Shown: positions 1 to 7,324, counted from the first letter of the stretch. The stretch: DNA of 16,424 nt from Propionibacteriaceae bacterium UBA6238 (GCA_002441465.1 DJWE01000025.1:996-17419); one strand, 5' to 3'. The notes: generated from the letters alone by a model not told the origin. Program-made: numbers and translations.

Positions 1-168
1 TTCGACACGATCCGCGACGTGATCGCGTTCCCGAAGTCGGGTGGCGGCTTTGATCCGCTCACTGGCGCGCCGGCGCCGATCAGCGCGCGGCAGCGCAAGG
101 AAGCCGGGGTCGACGCCGTGGCGAAGCCAGCGGCCGCGGGGGCGCAGGCAGCGGCCGTCCAGGCCTGA
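1..168 (+). CDS. aspS: Aspartyl-tRNA synthetase, C-terminal end (partial)
   Basis: The window opens inside a reading frame (frame 1, 55 residues, TGA stop at 166-168). It contains IRDVIAFPK, then DPLTGAPAPIS, then QRKEAGVDA. This is the typical C-terminus of bacterial-type AspRS (class II synthetase, charges tRNA-Asp or tRNA-Asp/Asn in the cytoplasm). The IRDVIAFPK segment ends the catalytic core, with motif 3 lying just upstream and outside the window. The last ~15 residues are an Ala-rich low-complexity tail. AspS next to rarA and upstream of alaS is a common actinobacterial order. The identification rests on a short but characteristic segment. Confidence 0.9.
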   Translation, partial: FDTIRDVIAFPKSGGGFDPLTGAPAPISARQRKEAGVDAVAKPAAAGAQAAAVQA

Positions 169-175
169 ACGCACG

Positions 176-207
176 GCTGCGGTGACCCCGGTCGGGGTCA
201 CCGCAGC
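176..207. terminator. Bidirectional hairpin between aspS and padR
   Basis: A perfect 14-bp inverted repeat (176-189 with 194-207) encloses a 4-nt loop, GGTC. It lies 7 nt after the aspS stop and 15 nt before the stop of the convergent padR gene, so it can terminate both transcripts. Neither side has a clear U-tract, which is usual for intrinsic-like terminators in high-GC actinobacteria. The repeat is seen in the sequence; the terminator role is inferred. Confidence 0.8.
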
Positions 208-222
208 GCTGGTGTTGAAGTG

Positions 223-930
223 TCAGCGCAGGTCGCCGCCATTGTGCAGGTCCCCGGACTCCTCGTCAGCGGCGAGCAAGCCGTAGAGCTTGCGTCGAGT
301 GTCGGCGAGTGCCTTGGTCGCCGCGTCGAGCTGAGCGGTGTCACCGCTGCGCGTGATCTCTTTCACGGCGCCGACCAGGCTGCCGAACTCCCGCCACAGG
401 CCGCGGAGCTGGTCGGGCCCCCATCCGGCGACGGCCTCGTTCACCATCTCCCAGGGCTTGTCCTCGACCGCAGCCGCGGCCTCACGTCCGGAGTCGGTGA
501 GCCGGAAGGCCTTCTGGCCCTCGTTGTCGAAGGACTCGATCAATCCCTCGTCCTCAAGCTGGGACAGGGCGGGGTAGACCGCGCCCGGGCTCGGCCGCCA
601 TACGCCCTGCGTCCGGTCGGCCAGCGTTTGCATGATCTGGTAGCCGTTCAGCGGCACGTCCACCAGTAGCGCCAGGATGGACGTGCGGACGTGGCCGCGC
701 CGGCCCCTGCCACGACCCGCCGCGACCATAGGTCCACCGGGACCGAAGGGTCCGCCCGGGCCGAACGGGCCGTGCACACCGAAGGGTCCGCCTGGGCCGA
801 ACGGGCCGTTGGGGCCGAAGGGGCCGTTGGGCCCGAAGTCCATCGCATGGCCGCGCCGACCGCGGTGCGCCCGGCGGCGCGCTCTCGGGTCGTCCTCCCA
901 GCCTTCCTCGTCGTATCCGAAGTCATTCAT
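223..930 (-). CDS. PadR family transcriptional regulator with collagen-like N-terminal tract
   Basis: This encodes 235 aa. Residues 1-30 are acidic then Arg-rich. Residues 32-67 are six hexapeptides of the form FGPxGP. Residues ~72-80 are Gly/Arg-rich. The PadR winged helix-turn-helix begins near residue 81 (VRTSILALL, NGYQIMQTLADRT, then the recognition region with VWRPSPGAVYPALSQLEDEG). The C-terminal ~70 residues look like the helical dimerisation segment. PadR proteins usually repress nearby transporter or stress genes, and many respond to small molecules. I chose the ATG at 930 because it follows a strong AAGGAGA at 937-943 with a 6-nt spacer; the frame stays open far upstream, but that is antisense to rarA. 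The upstream palindrome suggests autoregulation. The divergent neighbour is rarA followed by a drug-efflux pump, a plausible target. Confidence 0.93.
   Translation of the reverse strand: MNDFGYDEEGWEDDPRARRRAHRGRRGHAMDFGPNGPFGPNGPFGPGGPFGVHGPFGPGGPFGPGGPMVAAGRGRGRRGHVRTSILALLVDVPLNGYQIMQTLADRTQGVWRPSPGAVYPALSQLEDEGLIESFDNEGQKAFRLTDSGREAAAAVEDKPWEMVNEAVAGWGPDQLRGLWREFGSLVGAVKEITRSGDTAQLDAATKALADTRRKLYGLLAADEESGDLHNGGDLR
730..837 (-). repeat. Six tandem 18-bp repeats encoding FGPxGP hexapeptides
   Basis: Within padR, residues 32-67 read as six consecutive hexapeptides: FGPNGP, FGPNGP, FGPGGP, FGVHGP, FGPGGP, FGPGGP. Taken from the first Gly, they make twelve Gly-X-Y triplets in a row. The DNA units are similar but not identical and stay in frame. 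The array could expand or contract by slippage without breaking the reading frame. Confidence 0.9.
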
Positions 931-936
931 GAGTTG

Positions 937-943
937 TCTCCTT
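937..943 (-). promoter_or_regulatory. padR ribosome binding site
   Basis: On the minus strand the sequence AAGGAGA lies 6 nt before the ATG at 930-928. It is a near-perfect Shine-Dalgarno site and fixes the padR start despite the long open frame upstream. Confidence 0.85.
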
Positions 944-951
944 GGTTCGTG

Positions 952-997
952 TATCGACGGTAGCTCGTCGATATATCGAGAGTAGCTCGATATATCG
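952..997. promoter_or_regulatory. Nested palindromic operator, probable PadR binding site
   Basis: A 12-bp perfect inverted repeat (969-980 with 986-997) has a 5-nt spacer, AGTAG. Each arm is itself nearly self-complementary, with CGATATATCG at 969-978 and again at 988-997, centred 19 bp apart. A further 8-bp inverted repeat (952-959 with 966-973, TATCGACG/CGTCGATA) overlaps the left arm. The block is conspicuously AT-rich for this genome. Its position 39-67 nt upstream of the padR ATG suits an autoregulatory operator. Binding by PadR is inferred. Confidence 0.75.
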
Positions 998-1007
998 CCA
1001 CAGGCAA
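979..1007 (-). promoter_or_regulatory. Candidate padR promoter overlapped by the operator
   Basis: On the minus strand TTGCCT (1007-1002) and TACTCT (984-979) are separated by exactly 17 nt. They resemble -35 and -10 elements of the housekeeping sigma factor. The inverted repeat 969-997 covers the -10 and most of the spacer, so a bound repressor would block polymerase. Other -10 choices within the AT-rich block are possible. Confidence 0.4.
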
Positions 1008-1055
1008 GTGGGGTGCCGGACGCGGGCCCGTCTGGGGCCTGTCGGCATGGCGGTG

Positions 1056-1061
1056 TAGCGT
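1056..1061 (+). promoter_or_regulatory. Candidate -10 for a leaderless rarA transcript
   Basis: TAGCGT (TANNNT type) ends 7 nt before the rarA ATG at 1069, and no Shine-Dalgarno-like sequence is visible before that ATG. This spacing is typical of leaderless actinobacterial mRNAs, where transcription starts at or next to the start codon. No good -35 is evident. Confidence 0.35.
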
Positions 1062-1068
1062 CATCGCG

Positions 1069-2445
1069 ATGGATACCGACCTGTTCGGCAACCCCTTGGA
1101 CGTGCCCGCCGCGGCGGCCCCAGGGGGGTCGCTCAGCACGGCCGGGCACGTCGACACGCCGCTGGCGGTGCGGATGCGTCCGCGCACCGTGGACGAGATC
1201 GTCGGGCAGGACCACCTGCTCGCGCCAGGCTCGCCGCTGCGCCGCCTGGCCGAGGGCAGAACGGCGATGTCGGTCTTCTTGTGGGGTCCGCCCGGCGTCG
1301 GCAAGACCACGATCGCGGCCGTGGTCTCCGCGTCCGGCCAGCGCCGATTCGTGGAACTGTCTGCGGTGACCGCCGGGGTGAAAGAGGTTCGCGCGGTACT
1401 GGCCGAGGCACAACGCGAGCTCGTCCACGGGGTCGGCACGGTGTTGTTCGTCGACGAGGTGCACCGCTTCTCCAAGGCTCAGCAAGACGTGTTGCTTCCG
1501 GCGGTCGAGAACCGGCTGGTCACCTTGATCGCCGCGACCACCGAGAACCCGTCCTTCTCGGTGATCTCGCCACTGTTGAGCCGTTCGCTTCTGCTCACCC
1601 TGCGGCCGCTGACCGACGACGACATCGGGGTCCTGCTTGACCGCGCGTTGACCGAGGAGCGTGGGCTGGGGGCCCGGTACACGCTGTCCGACGACGCCAG
1701 AGCCACGCTGCTGCGGTTCGCCGGAGGGGACGCGCGCCGGGCCCTCACCTACCTGGAGGAGGCCGCCGCAGGGGCGGCGACCCAGGGGGTGAGCGTGATC
1801 GACGCGGACGTGGTCTCCGCCGCGGTCGACAAGGCGGCGGTGCGCTACGACCGCGACGGCGACCAGCACTACGACGTGATCAGCGCGTTCATCAAGAGCC
1901 TGCGCGGTTCGGACGTGCAGGCTGGCCTGCACTATCTGGCCCGGATGCTCGAGGCCGGCGAGGACGCCCGGTTCATCGCCCGCCGACTGGTGATCCTGGC
2001 CAGCGAGGACATCGGCATGGCGGCGCCTTCGGTGTTGCAGACCTGCGTCGCCGCGGCACAGGCCGTCCAGCTGATCGGGTTGCCGGAGGCCAGGATCAAT
2101 TTGGCCCAGGCCGTGATCGCCTGTGCGATGGCTCCGAAGTCGAACGCGGTGGTGAAGGCGGTCGACGCGGCGATCGCCGACGTCAGGGCCGGCCGGATCG
2201 GCGCGGTTCCGCCGCACCTGCGCGACGCCCACTATCCGGGAGCGAAGCAGTACGGGCACGGACAGGGTTACCTCTACGCGCACGACGCCGCGCACGGCGT
2301 GGCGGCCCAGCAGTACCTGCCCGACGACCTGGCCGGTGCCCGTTACTACCAGCCGACCGACCACGGCAACGAGGCCTCCCTCGCCGAGCGCCTGAAGGTG
2401 CTGGAGGAGCTGCTCGGCCGAGAGGCGCAAGGACCGGCCACGTGA
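1069..2445 (+). CDS. rarA: Replication-associated recombination protein RarA (MgsA)
   Basis: This encodes 458 aa, the normal size for RarA, a cytoplasmic AAA+ ATPase of the clamp-loader-like clade that acts at stalled replication forks. Walker A is GPPGVGKTT (residues 73-81), Walker B is VLFVDEVHRF (125-134), sensor 1 is in AATTENPSF (155-163), and a probable arginine finger is R172 in SPLLSRS. The C-terminal half has the MgsA-type tetramerisation region, including YDVISAFIKSLRGSD and ARFIARRLVILASEDIG. The N-terminus (MDTDLFGNPLD) precedes LAVRMRPRTVDEIVGQ, the usual start of the ATPase domain. There is no clear ribosome binding site, so the gene may be leaderless. Its last 4 bases overlap the start of the following MFS gene. 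It is divergent from padR. Confidence 0.96.
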   Translation: MDTDLFGNPLDVPAAAAPGGSLSTAGHVDTPLAVRMRPRTVDEIVGQDHLLAPGSPLRRLAEGRTAMSVFLWGPPGVGKTTIAAVVSASGQRRFVELSAVTAGVKEVRAVLAEAQRELVHGVGTVLFVDEVHRFSKAQQDVLLPAVENRLVTLIAATTENPSFSVISPLLSRSLLLTLRPLTDDDIGVLLDRALTEERGLGARYTLSDDARATLLRFAGGDARRALTYLEEAAAGAATQGVSVIDADVVSAAVDKAAVRYDRDGDQHYDVISAFIKSLRGSDVQAGLHYLARMLEAGEDARFIARRLVILASEDIGMAAPSVLQTCVAAAQAVQLIGLPEARINLAQAVIACAMAPKSNAVVKAVDAAIADVRAGRIGAVPPHLRDAHYPGAKQYGHGQGYLYAHDAAHGVAAQQYLPDDLAGARYYQPTDHGNEASLAERLKVLEELLGREAQGPAT

Positions 2446-3929
2446 CCCAGCCGTACCGTCCCTGGCCGGCGCTGTGGGCGCTGGTCGTGGGCTTCTTCAT
2501 GATCCTGGTCGACACCACCATCGTGTCGGTAGCCAACCCGCGGATCATGCAGGGACTGGACGCCGACATCAACTCGGTGATCTGGGTCACGAGCGCGTAC
2601 CTGCTCACCTACGCGGTGCCGCTGCTGGTCACCGGACGACTGGGAGACCGGTTCGGTCCGAAGCGGATCTACCTGCTCGGGCTGGTGGTGTTCACCCTCT
2701 CCTCGGCCTGGTGCGGGCTGTCCGGCTCGATCGGCATGCTGATCGCGGCCCGAGCCGTGCAGGGGCTCGGCGCGTCCCTGCTCACCCCGCAGACGATGTC
2801 GGTGATCACTCGGACGTTCCCGCCCACCGGACGCGGCCAGGCGATGAGCCTGTGGGGTGCGACTGCTGCCGTGGCGACGCTGGTCGGCCCGATCCTGGGC
2901 GGCTTCATCGTGGACGGCCTCGGCTGGGAGTGGATCTTCTTCGTCAACGTCCCGGTCGGCGTCGTCGGGTTCATCCTCGCCTGGCGTCTGGTTCCCGATC
3001 TGCCGACCCACAGTCACCGCTTCGACCTGCCCGGGGTGGTGCTGTGGGCCGTGGCCATGTTCTGCATCGTGTTCGGGATCCAGGAAGGCGAGACCTACTC
3101 CTGGGGGGTGATCTGGGGCCCGGTCAGCGTGGGCAGCCTGATCGGGACCGGGATCGTCGTGCTCGCGGTCTTCCTGTGGTGGCAGCGGGTCGGTCGCGGC
3201 GAGCCGCTGCTGCCGCTGCGCCTGTTTCGCGACCGCAACTTCTCGCTGGCCAATGGCGCGATCACCATGGTCGGCGTCGCGGTCACGTCCAACTCGCTGC
3301 CGCTGGTGTTCTACTACCAGCTCGTGCTGGGCTTCACCCCGACCCGCGCGGCACTCCAGCTGGTGCCGATGGCGCTCTTCTCCGGCGGCCTTGCCCCGCT
3401 GGTGGGCCGGTTGGTCGATCGGGTGCACACCCGGTACCTGGCCACCGCCGGCATGCTGCTGATGGCGGCCTCGATGGCCTGGTACTCGCTGTGGCTTGTG
3501 CCGGACGAGAGCCTGTGGTGGCGGCTGCTGCTGCCCAGCGGGCTGATGGGGATCGGCACCGCGTTCACCTTCTCCCCGATCAGCGCCACGGCCACCTACA
3601 ACCTCGGTCCTGCCGACGCCGGCGCCGGCTCGGGCGTCTACAACTCGGTGCGCCAGGTGGGCGCGGTGCTGGGGAGCGCCGCCATTTCCGCGCTGATGCA
3701 GGCTCGGCTCGCGGTCACCCTGCCCGGCGGTGCCGGTGCGGGCAACCGGGCCGAGGCTGCCGGACGGCTCCCGGCCGCGCTGCAAGCGGGTTTCACCTCG
3801 GCGATGGCGACCAGCATGCTGCTGCCGGCGTCCGCAGCCGCGGTGGGTGCGGTGTTGAGCGCCTTCTTCGCGCGACGCGAGCTGAACCGCTCCTGGGTCG
3901 GGGGACCACCGGGCGGAGCGAGCGGCTAG
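2442..3929 (+). CDS. MFS drug:H+ antiporter, DHA2 (EmrB/QacA) type
   Basis: This encodes 495 aa, an integral membrane protein of the length and pattern expected for the 14-helix DHA2 family, which expels drugs or other toxic compounds using the proton gradient. TM1 holds the D1-like motif LVDTTIVSVANP. Motif A is GRLGDRFGPKRIYLLG in the loop after TM2. Motif C-like GPILGGFIVDGLGWEWIFFVNVPVG spans the end of TM5 and the following loop (in DHA2 this ends with WxWIFxINVPVG). The Ala/Gly-rich segment near residues 425-440 is the usual loop before the last helix. The GTG start at 2442 overlaps the rarA stop (GTGA), giving translational coupling. The substrate cannot be told from sequence. PadR-family regulators often control such pumps, and one lies just upstream of rarA. 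Confidence 0.95.
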   Translation: MTQPYRPWPALWALVVGFFMILVDTTIVSVANPRIMQGLDADINSVIWVTSAYLLTYAVPLLVTGRLGDRFGPKRIYLLGLVVFTLSSAWCGLSGSIGMLIAARAVQGLGASLLTPQTMSVITRTFPPTGRGQAMSLWGATAAVATLVGPILGGFIVDGLGWEWIFFVNVPVGVVGFILAWRLVPDLPTHSHRFDLPGVVLWAVAMFCIVFGIQEGETYSWGVIWGPVSVGSLIGTGIVVLAVFLWWQRVGRGEPLLPLRLFRDRNFSLANGAITMVGVAVTSNSLPLVFYYQLVLGFTPTRAALQLVPMALFSGGLAPLVGRLVDRVHTRYLATAGMLLMAASMAWYSLWLVPDESLWWRLLLPSGLMGIGTAFTFSPISATATYNLGPADAGAGSGVYNSVRQVGAVLGSAAISALMQARLAVTLPGGAGAGNRAEAAGRLPAALQAGFTSAMATSMLLPASAAAVGAVLSAFFARRELNRSWVGGPPGGASG

Positions 3930-3932
3930 TCT
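3927..3932 (+). promoter_or_regulatory. Candidate -10 for the DUF948-alaS unit
   Basis: TAGTCT overlaps the stop codon of the MFS gene and lies about 40 nt before the DUF948 start. No convincing -35 accompanies it. A separate promoter here would allow alaS to be expressed independently of the drug pump. Confidence 0.3.
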
Positions 3933-3973
3933 TGTCACCCGTACTCATCCATCCCGATCCAGCGAGGTAGCCC

Positions 3974-4351
3974 ATGACCGCCGGAGAGATCGCCGGCCTG
4001 ATCGCAGCCGTGGCTGCGGTGGCATTCGTCGTGTTCTGCGCGGTCCCGCTGCTGAAGCTCGGCCGGGTGCTGGAGGAGATGCGTCTCGCCGTTCGCGACC
4101 TCGGCCACAACTCGGTTCCGATCCTGCAGGAACTGAAGGGGACGGTCGCAGCGACGAACTCCGAGTTGGGCAAGCTCGGCGTGGTCACTGAGGACGTGGC
4201 GAAGGTGAGCGCCCATGCCACGGTGGTGAGCGAGAACGCCGCGCAGTTGTCCACCTTGTTCGCCTCTACCTTGGGCGGCCCATTGATCAAGACCGCGGCC
4301 TTCACCTACGGCGTGCGGCAGGCGATCAGCGGCCGGAAGAAGGCCAAGTGA
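3974..4351 (+). CDS. DUF948 domain-containing small membrane protein
   Basis: This encodes 125 aa. A single N-terminal membrane helix spans about residues 5-28 (IAGLIAAVAAVAFVVFCAVP). Heptad-like helical sequence follows, typical of DUF948 (ELKGTVAATNSELGKLGVV, then VSENAAQLSTLFASTLGGP), and the tail is basic (SGRKKAK). The family has no settled biochemical role; the topology suggests a membrane-anchored coiled-coil protein facing the cytoplasm. A GAGG at 3964-3967 serves the ATG at 3974. The stop shares one base with the next gene (TGATG). DUF948 genes commonly precede alaS in actinobacteria, which supports the assignment. Confidence 0.88.
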   Translation: MTAGEIAGLIAAVAAVAFVVFCAVPLLKLGRVLEEMRLAVRDLGHNSVPILQELKGTVAATNSELGKLGVVTEDVAKVSAHATVVSENAAQLSTLFASTLGGPLIKTAAFTYGVRQAISGRKKAK

Positions 4352-4578
4352 TGGGCAAACGGTTGTTCTGGTTCGCCGTCGGCGTGGGCCTGACTGCCCT
4401 GATCGTGGTCAAGGGACGCGAGTACTACCAGCGATTCACGCCCAAGGGCGTGGCCGACCAGATCGAGAAGACCCGCACCGGAGTGGTCGACTGGGTGGGG
4501 GAGTTCTTCACCACGATGAGCGATGCCATGGAGACCCGCGAGGATGAGCTGCGCGAGGCTCTGGGCCTGGACGAGTGA
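4351..4578 (+). CDS. Small single-pass membrane protein (DUF6167-like position)
   Basis: This encodes 75 aa. One hydrophobic helix near residues 5-21 (LFWFAVGVGLTALIVVKG) is followed by YYQRFTPKGVADQIEKT and an acidic C-terminus (REDELREALGLDE). I chose the ATG at 4351, which overlaps the DUF948 stop by one base and has GAAGAAGG about 8 nt upstream; a GTG at 4348 would add one residue. In streptomycetes the equivalent slot between DUF948 and alaS holds a DUF6167 protein. I infer the same family from position and topology, but the sequence is short. Function is unknown. Confidence 0.8.
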   Translation: MGKRLFWFAVGVGLTALIVVKGREYYQRFTPKGVADQIEKTRTGVVDWVGEFFTTMSDAMETREDELREALGLDE

Positions 4579-4636
4579 GCCCGCTCCCCACCGGGGAACG
4601 ACCTCGTCCAGGAGTAACCGGCCAGCCCACATCCAC

Positions 4637-4651
4637 CGGCGCTGAGCGCCG
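4637..4651 (+). promoter_or_regulatory. Short hairpin in the alaS leader
   Basis: A 6-bp GC stem (CGGCGC with GCGCCG) closes a 3-nt loop, TGA, 7 nt before the alaS ribosome binding site AAGGA (4659-4663). A second, weaker stem (TCCCC/GGGGA, 4585-4597) lies just after the preceding stop. The role is unknown; it could tune translation or be a weak terminator. There is no T-box-like structure that I can recognise. Confidence 0.35.
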
Positions 4652-4672
4652 CCCTGACAAGGACACCCAACC

Positions 4673-7321
4673 ATGAGAACTGCGGACATCCGCCAGCGCT
4701 TCATCGACTACTTCGCTGCGCGCGGCCACACGGTCGTGCCGTCGGCCCCGCTGGTGTACAACGATCCGACCCTGCTCTTCGTGAATGCCGGCATGGTGCC
4801 GTTCAAGCCGTACTTCACCGGCGCCGAGGACGCGCCCTACGACCGTGCCGTGAGCGTGCAGAAGTGCGTGCGCACCCTCGACATCGAGGAGGTCGGCAAG
4901 ACCACCCGGCACGGCACTTTCTTCCAGATGAACGGCAACTTCTCCTTCGGCGACTACTTCAAGCAAGGCGCCATCGAGTACGCCTGGGAGCTGGTCACCG
5001 GCAGCCAGGATGATGGCAACTACGGCTTCGATCCCGACAAGGTCTGGGTCACCGTCTACCTCGACGACGACGAGGCCGCAGCCCTGTGGCGCAAGGTGGG
5101 CGTGCCGGAGCGGCACATCCAGCGCCGCGGTCTGAAGGACAACTACTGGCACATGGGCATTCCGGGCCCGGGTGGCCCGTGCAGCGAGATCTACATCGAC
5201 CGTGGCCCCGAGTTCGGTCCCGACGGCGGCCCGATCGTGGACGAGGACCGGTTCCTGGAGATCTGGAATCTGGTGTTCCAGACCGAAGAGCTGTCCGCGG
5301 TTCGAGCCAAGGACGACTTCGACGTACTCGGCCCGTTGCCGAGCCAGAACATCGACACCGGCATGGGCCTGGAGCGCACCGCCTACCTGATGCAGGGCGT
5401 GGCGAACATGTACGAGATCGACGAGATCTTCCCCGTGATCGAGAAGGCGTCCGGACTGGCCGGGATTCGCTACGGCGCCGACGCGCAGTCCGACATTCGT
5501 CTCCGCGTGGTGGGCGATCACGTCCGCTCGGCTCTGATGCTGATGACCGATGGGGTCACCCCGGGCAACGAGGCGCGCGGCTACGTGTTGCGGCGCCTGT
5601 TGCGGCGCAGCGTCCGTTCGATGCGCCTGCTCGGTGTGATGGATCCGGTGCTGCCCGAGCTGTTGCCGGTCAGCCGGGACCTGATGGTCGCCTCGTACCC
5701 CGACATCACCAGCCAGTGGGCGCGGGTGAGCCAGGTGGCCTACGGCGAGGAGGAAGCCTTCCGGCGCACGCTCGCGGCCGGCACGCAGATCTTCGACCTC
5801 GCGGCCGGTCAGGCGCGCGAGGAGCACAGCACCGAGATCTCCGGGGACCGCGCGTTCGCGCTGCACGACACCTACGGGTTCCCCTTCGACCTCACCCTCG
5901 AGATGGCGGCCGAGCAGGGCCTGAGCGTGGACGAGGCCGGGTTCCGTCGGCTGATGCAGGAGCAGAAGGATCGCGCGCGGGCCGACGCCAAGGCCAAGAA
6001 GGGCGCCACCGTGGCCTCGGAGGCGTACCGGACGTTGCGAGCCGACGGCGAGGTGCCCTTCCTCGGCTATGCCGACCTCACCACGGACGCGAAGGTGCGC
6101 GGCATCATCGCCGACGGGCGGCTGGTCGATCGGGCCGCGCCCGGCGACGTGGTCGAGGTCGTGCTGGACCAGACCCCGTTCTACGCGGAGGCGGGCGGCC
6201 AGGACGCCGACACCGGCCTGATCACCGGCGACGGATTGAGCCTGGAGGTGCTGGACGTCCAGCGTCCCGTCCAGGGCCTGATCGTGCACAAGGTGCGGGT
6301 CGAGGACGGCGAGCTCGCGACCGGCAGGTCGGTCGTCGCCGCCGTGGACGCCGCGGCACGGGCCGGCGCCTGCCAGGCGCACACCGCGACGCACATCGTG
6401 AATGCCGCGCTGCGACAGCTGCTGGGGGAGTCGACCCACCAGGCCGGTTCGTACAACAAGCCGGGGTATCTCAGGTTCGACTTCAACGCGGCGCAGGCGC
6501 TCAGCACGGGCCTCAAGCAGGATCTGGAGGGCGTCAGCAACGAGGCGATCCGGGCCGATTACGAGGTGACTGCCACGCAGATGCCGTTGGCTCAGGCTCG
6601 CGCGCTCGGCGCTCAGGCCATGTTCGGGGAGAAGTACGGCGAGATCGTGCGGATGGTCGAGCTTGGCGGGCCGTGGTCGCGTGAGCTGTGCGGCGGAACC
6701 CACGTCGAGCGCACCTCTCAGATCGGGCTGCTCAGCCTGCTCAGCGAGTCGTCGGTGGGCTCGGGGCTGCGCCGGGTGGAGGCGTTCGTCTCCCAGGACG
6801 CCTTCGCGCACCTGGCGAAGGAGCGAGCGCTCGTTGCGGGCCTGGCCGATCTGCTCAAGGTCCAGCCCGATCAGGTCTCGGATCGGGTCGCCAAGCTCGT
6901 CGCGCAGGTGAAGGCGGCCGAGAAGGAGATCGCCGACCTGCGGGCCCGCGAGTTGCTCGCTACGGTGCCCGCGCTGGTCGCCGGGGCGACGTCGGTCGCC
7001 GACTACCAGCTGGTGACTCGGCATCTGCCCGGCACCAGCGCAGAAGACCTGCGCACCCTGGCCATGGAGGTGCGAGCGGCGTTCGGGTCTCGTGCCGGCG
7101 TCGTCGCGCTGATCGGCGGGGACGCGAAGCCGGTTCTGATCGTGGCCACGACCGAGGCGGCCCGTGCGCTCGGTGCCAGGGCCGGCGCACTGGTGGGCGT
7201 GGGTGCCGCGGCGCTGGGTGGTCGTGGCGGTGGCCGCGACGACCTCGCCCAGGGCGGTGGGACGCTCACCGAGGCCGCACCGAAGGCGCTGTCCGACATT
7301 CGCGCGACGCTGGCCGGCTGA
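4673..7321 (+). CDS. alaS: Alanyl-tRNA synthetase
   Basis: This encodes 882 aa, full length for bacterial AlaRS, the cytoplasmic class II enzyme that charges tRNA-Ala and edits Ser/Gly mischarging. The motif 1 region is PSAPLVYNDPTLLFVNAGM (23-41). Motif 2 is RHGTFFQMNGNFSFGDYF (79-96). The Gly-rich GPGGPCSEIY follows at about 165-174, and motif 3 is in GMGLERTAYL (from 230). The editing domain has the zinc motif HxxxH at H570/H574 and CGGTH with C673/H677. The C-terminus has a coiled-coil linker (about residues 735-765) and the Gly-rich C-Ala domain ending ALGGRGGGRDDLAQGGG. The ATG follows AAGGA at 4659-4663. It heads a close-packed run: ruvX starts 3 nt after its stop. All catalytic motifs are intact. 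Confidence 0.99.
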   Translation: MRTADIRQRFIDYFAARGHTVVPSAPLVYNDPTLLFVNAGMVPFKPYFTGAEDAPYDRAVSVQKCVRTLDIEEVGKTTRHGTFFQMNGNFSFGDYFKQGAIEYAWELVTGSQDDGNYGFDPDKVWVTVYLDDDEAAALWRKVGVPERHIQRRGLKDNYWHMGIPGPGGPCSEIYIDRGPEFGPDGGPIVDEDRFLEIWNLVFQTEELSAVRAKDDFDVLGPLPSQNIDTGMGLERTAYLMQGVANMYEIDEIFPVIEKASGLAGIRYGADAQSDIRLRVVGDHVRSALMLMTDGVTPGNEARGYVLRRLLRRSVRSMRLLGVMDPVLPELLPVSRDLMVASYPDITSQWARVSQVAYGEEEAFRRTLAAGTQIFDLAAGQAREEHSTEISGDRAFALHDTYGFPFDLTLEMAAEQGLSVDEAGFRRLMQEQKDRARADAKAKKGATVASEAYRTLRADGEVPFLGYADLTTDAKVRGIIADGRLVDRAAPGDVVEVVLDQTPFYAEAGGQDADTGLITGDGLSLEVLDVQRPVQGLIVHKVRVEDGELATGRSVVAAVDAAARAGACQAHTATHIVNAALRQLLGESTHQAGSYNKPGYLRFDFNAAQALSTGLKQDLEGVSNEAIRADYEVTATQMPLAQARALGAQAMFGEKYGEIVRMVELGGPWSRELCGGTHVERTSQIGLLSLLSESSVGSGLRRVEAFVSQDAFAHLAKERALVAGLADLLKVQPDQVSDRVAKLVAQVKAAEKEIADLRARELLATVPALVAGATSVADYQLVTRHLPGTSAEDLRTLAMEVRAAFGSRAGVVALIGGDAKPVLIVATTEAARALGARAGALVGVGAAALGGRGGGRDDLAQGGGTLTEAAPKALSDIRATLAG

Positions 7322-7324
7322 GCC

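Noticed and set aside
730..837. CRISPR-like or mobile repeat interpretation of the 18-bp repeats
   Set aside because: The units are contiguous, in frame, without spacers, and encode a regular hexapeptide; this is a coding minisatellite.
931..2430. N-terminal extension of the padR frame to 735 aa
   Set aside because: The extension is antisense to rarA, while an excellent ribosome binding site and ATG lie at 943-928 exactly where PadR-type sequence begins.
2346..3938. Long minus-strand frame antisense to the MFS gene, and a plus-strand frame at 2474-3970
   Set aside because: Both are shadows of the transporter; their translations are Arg/Gly/Pro-rich with no motifs.
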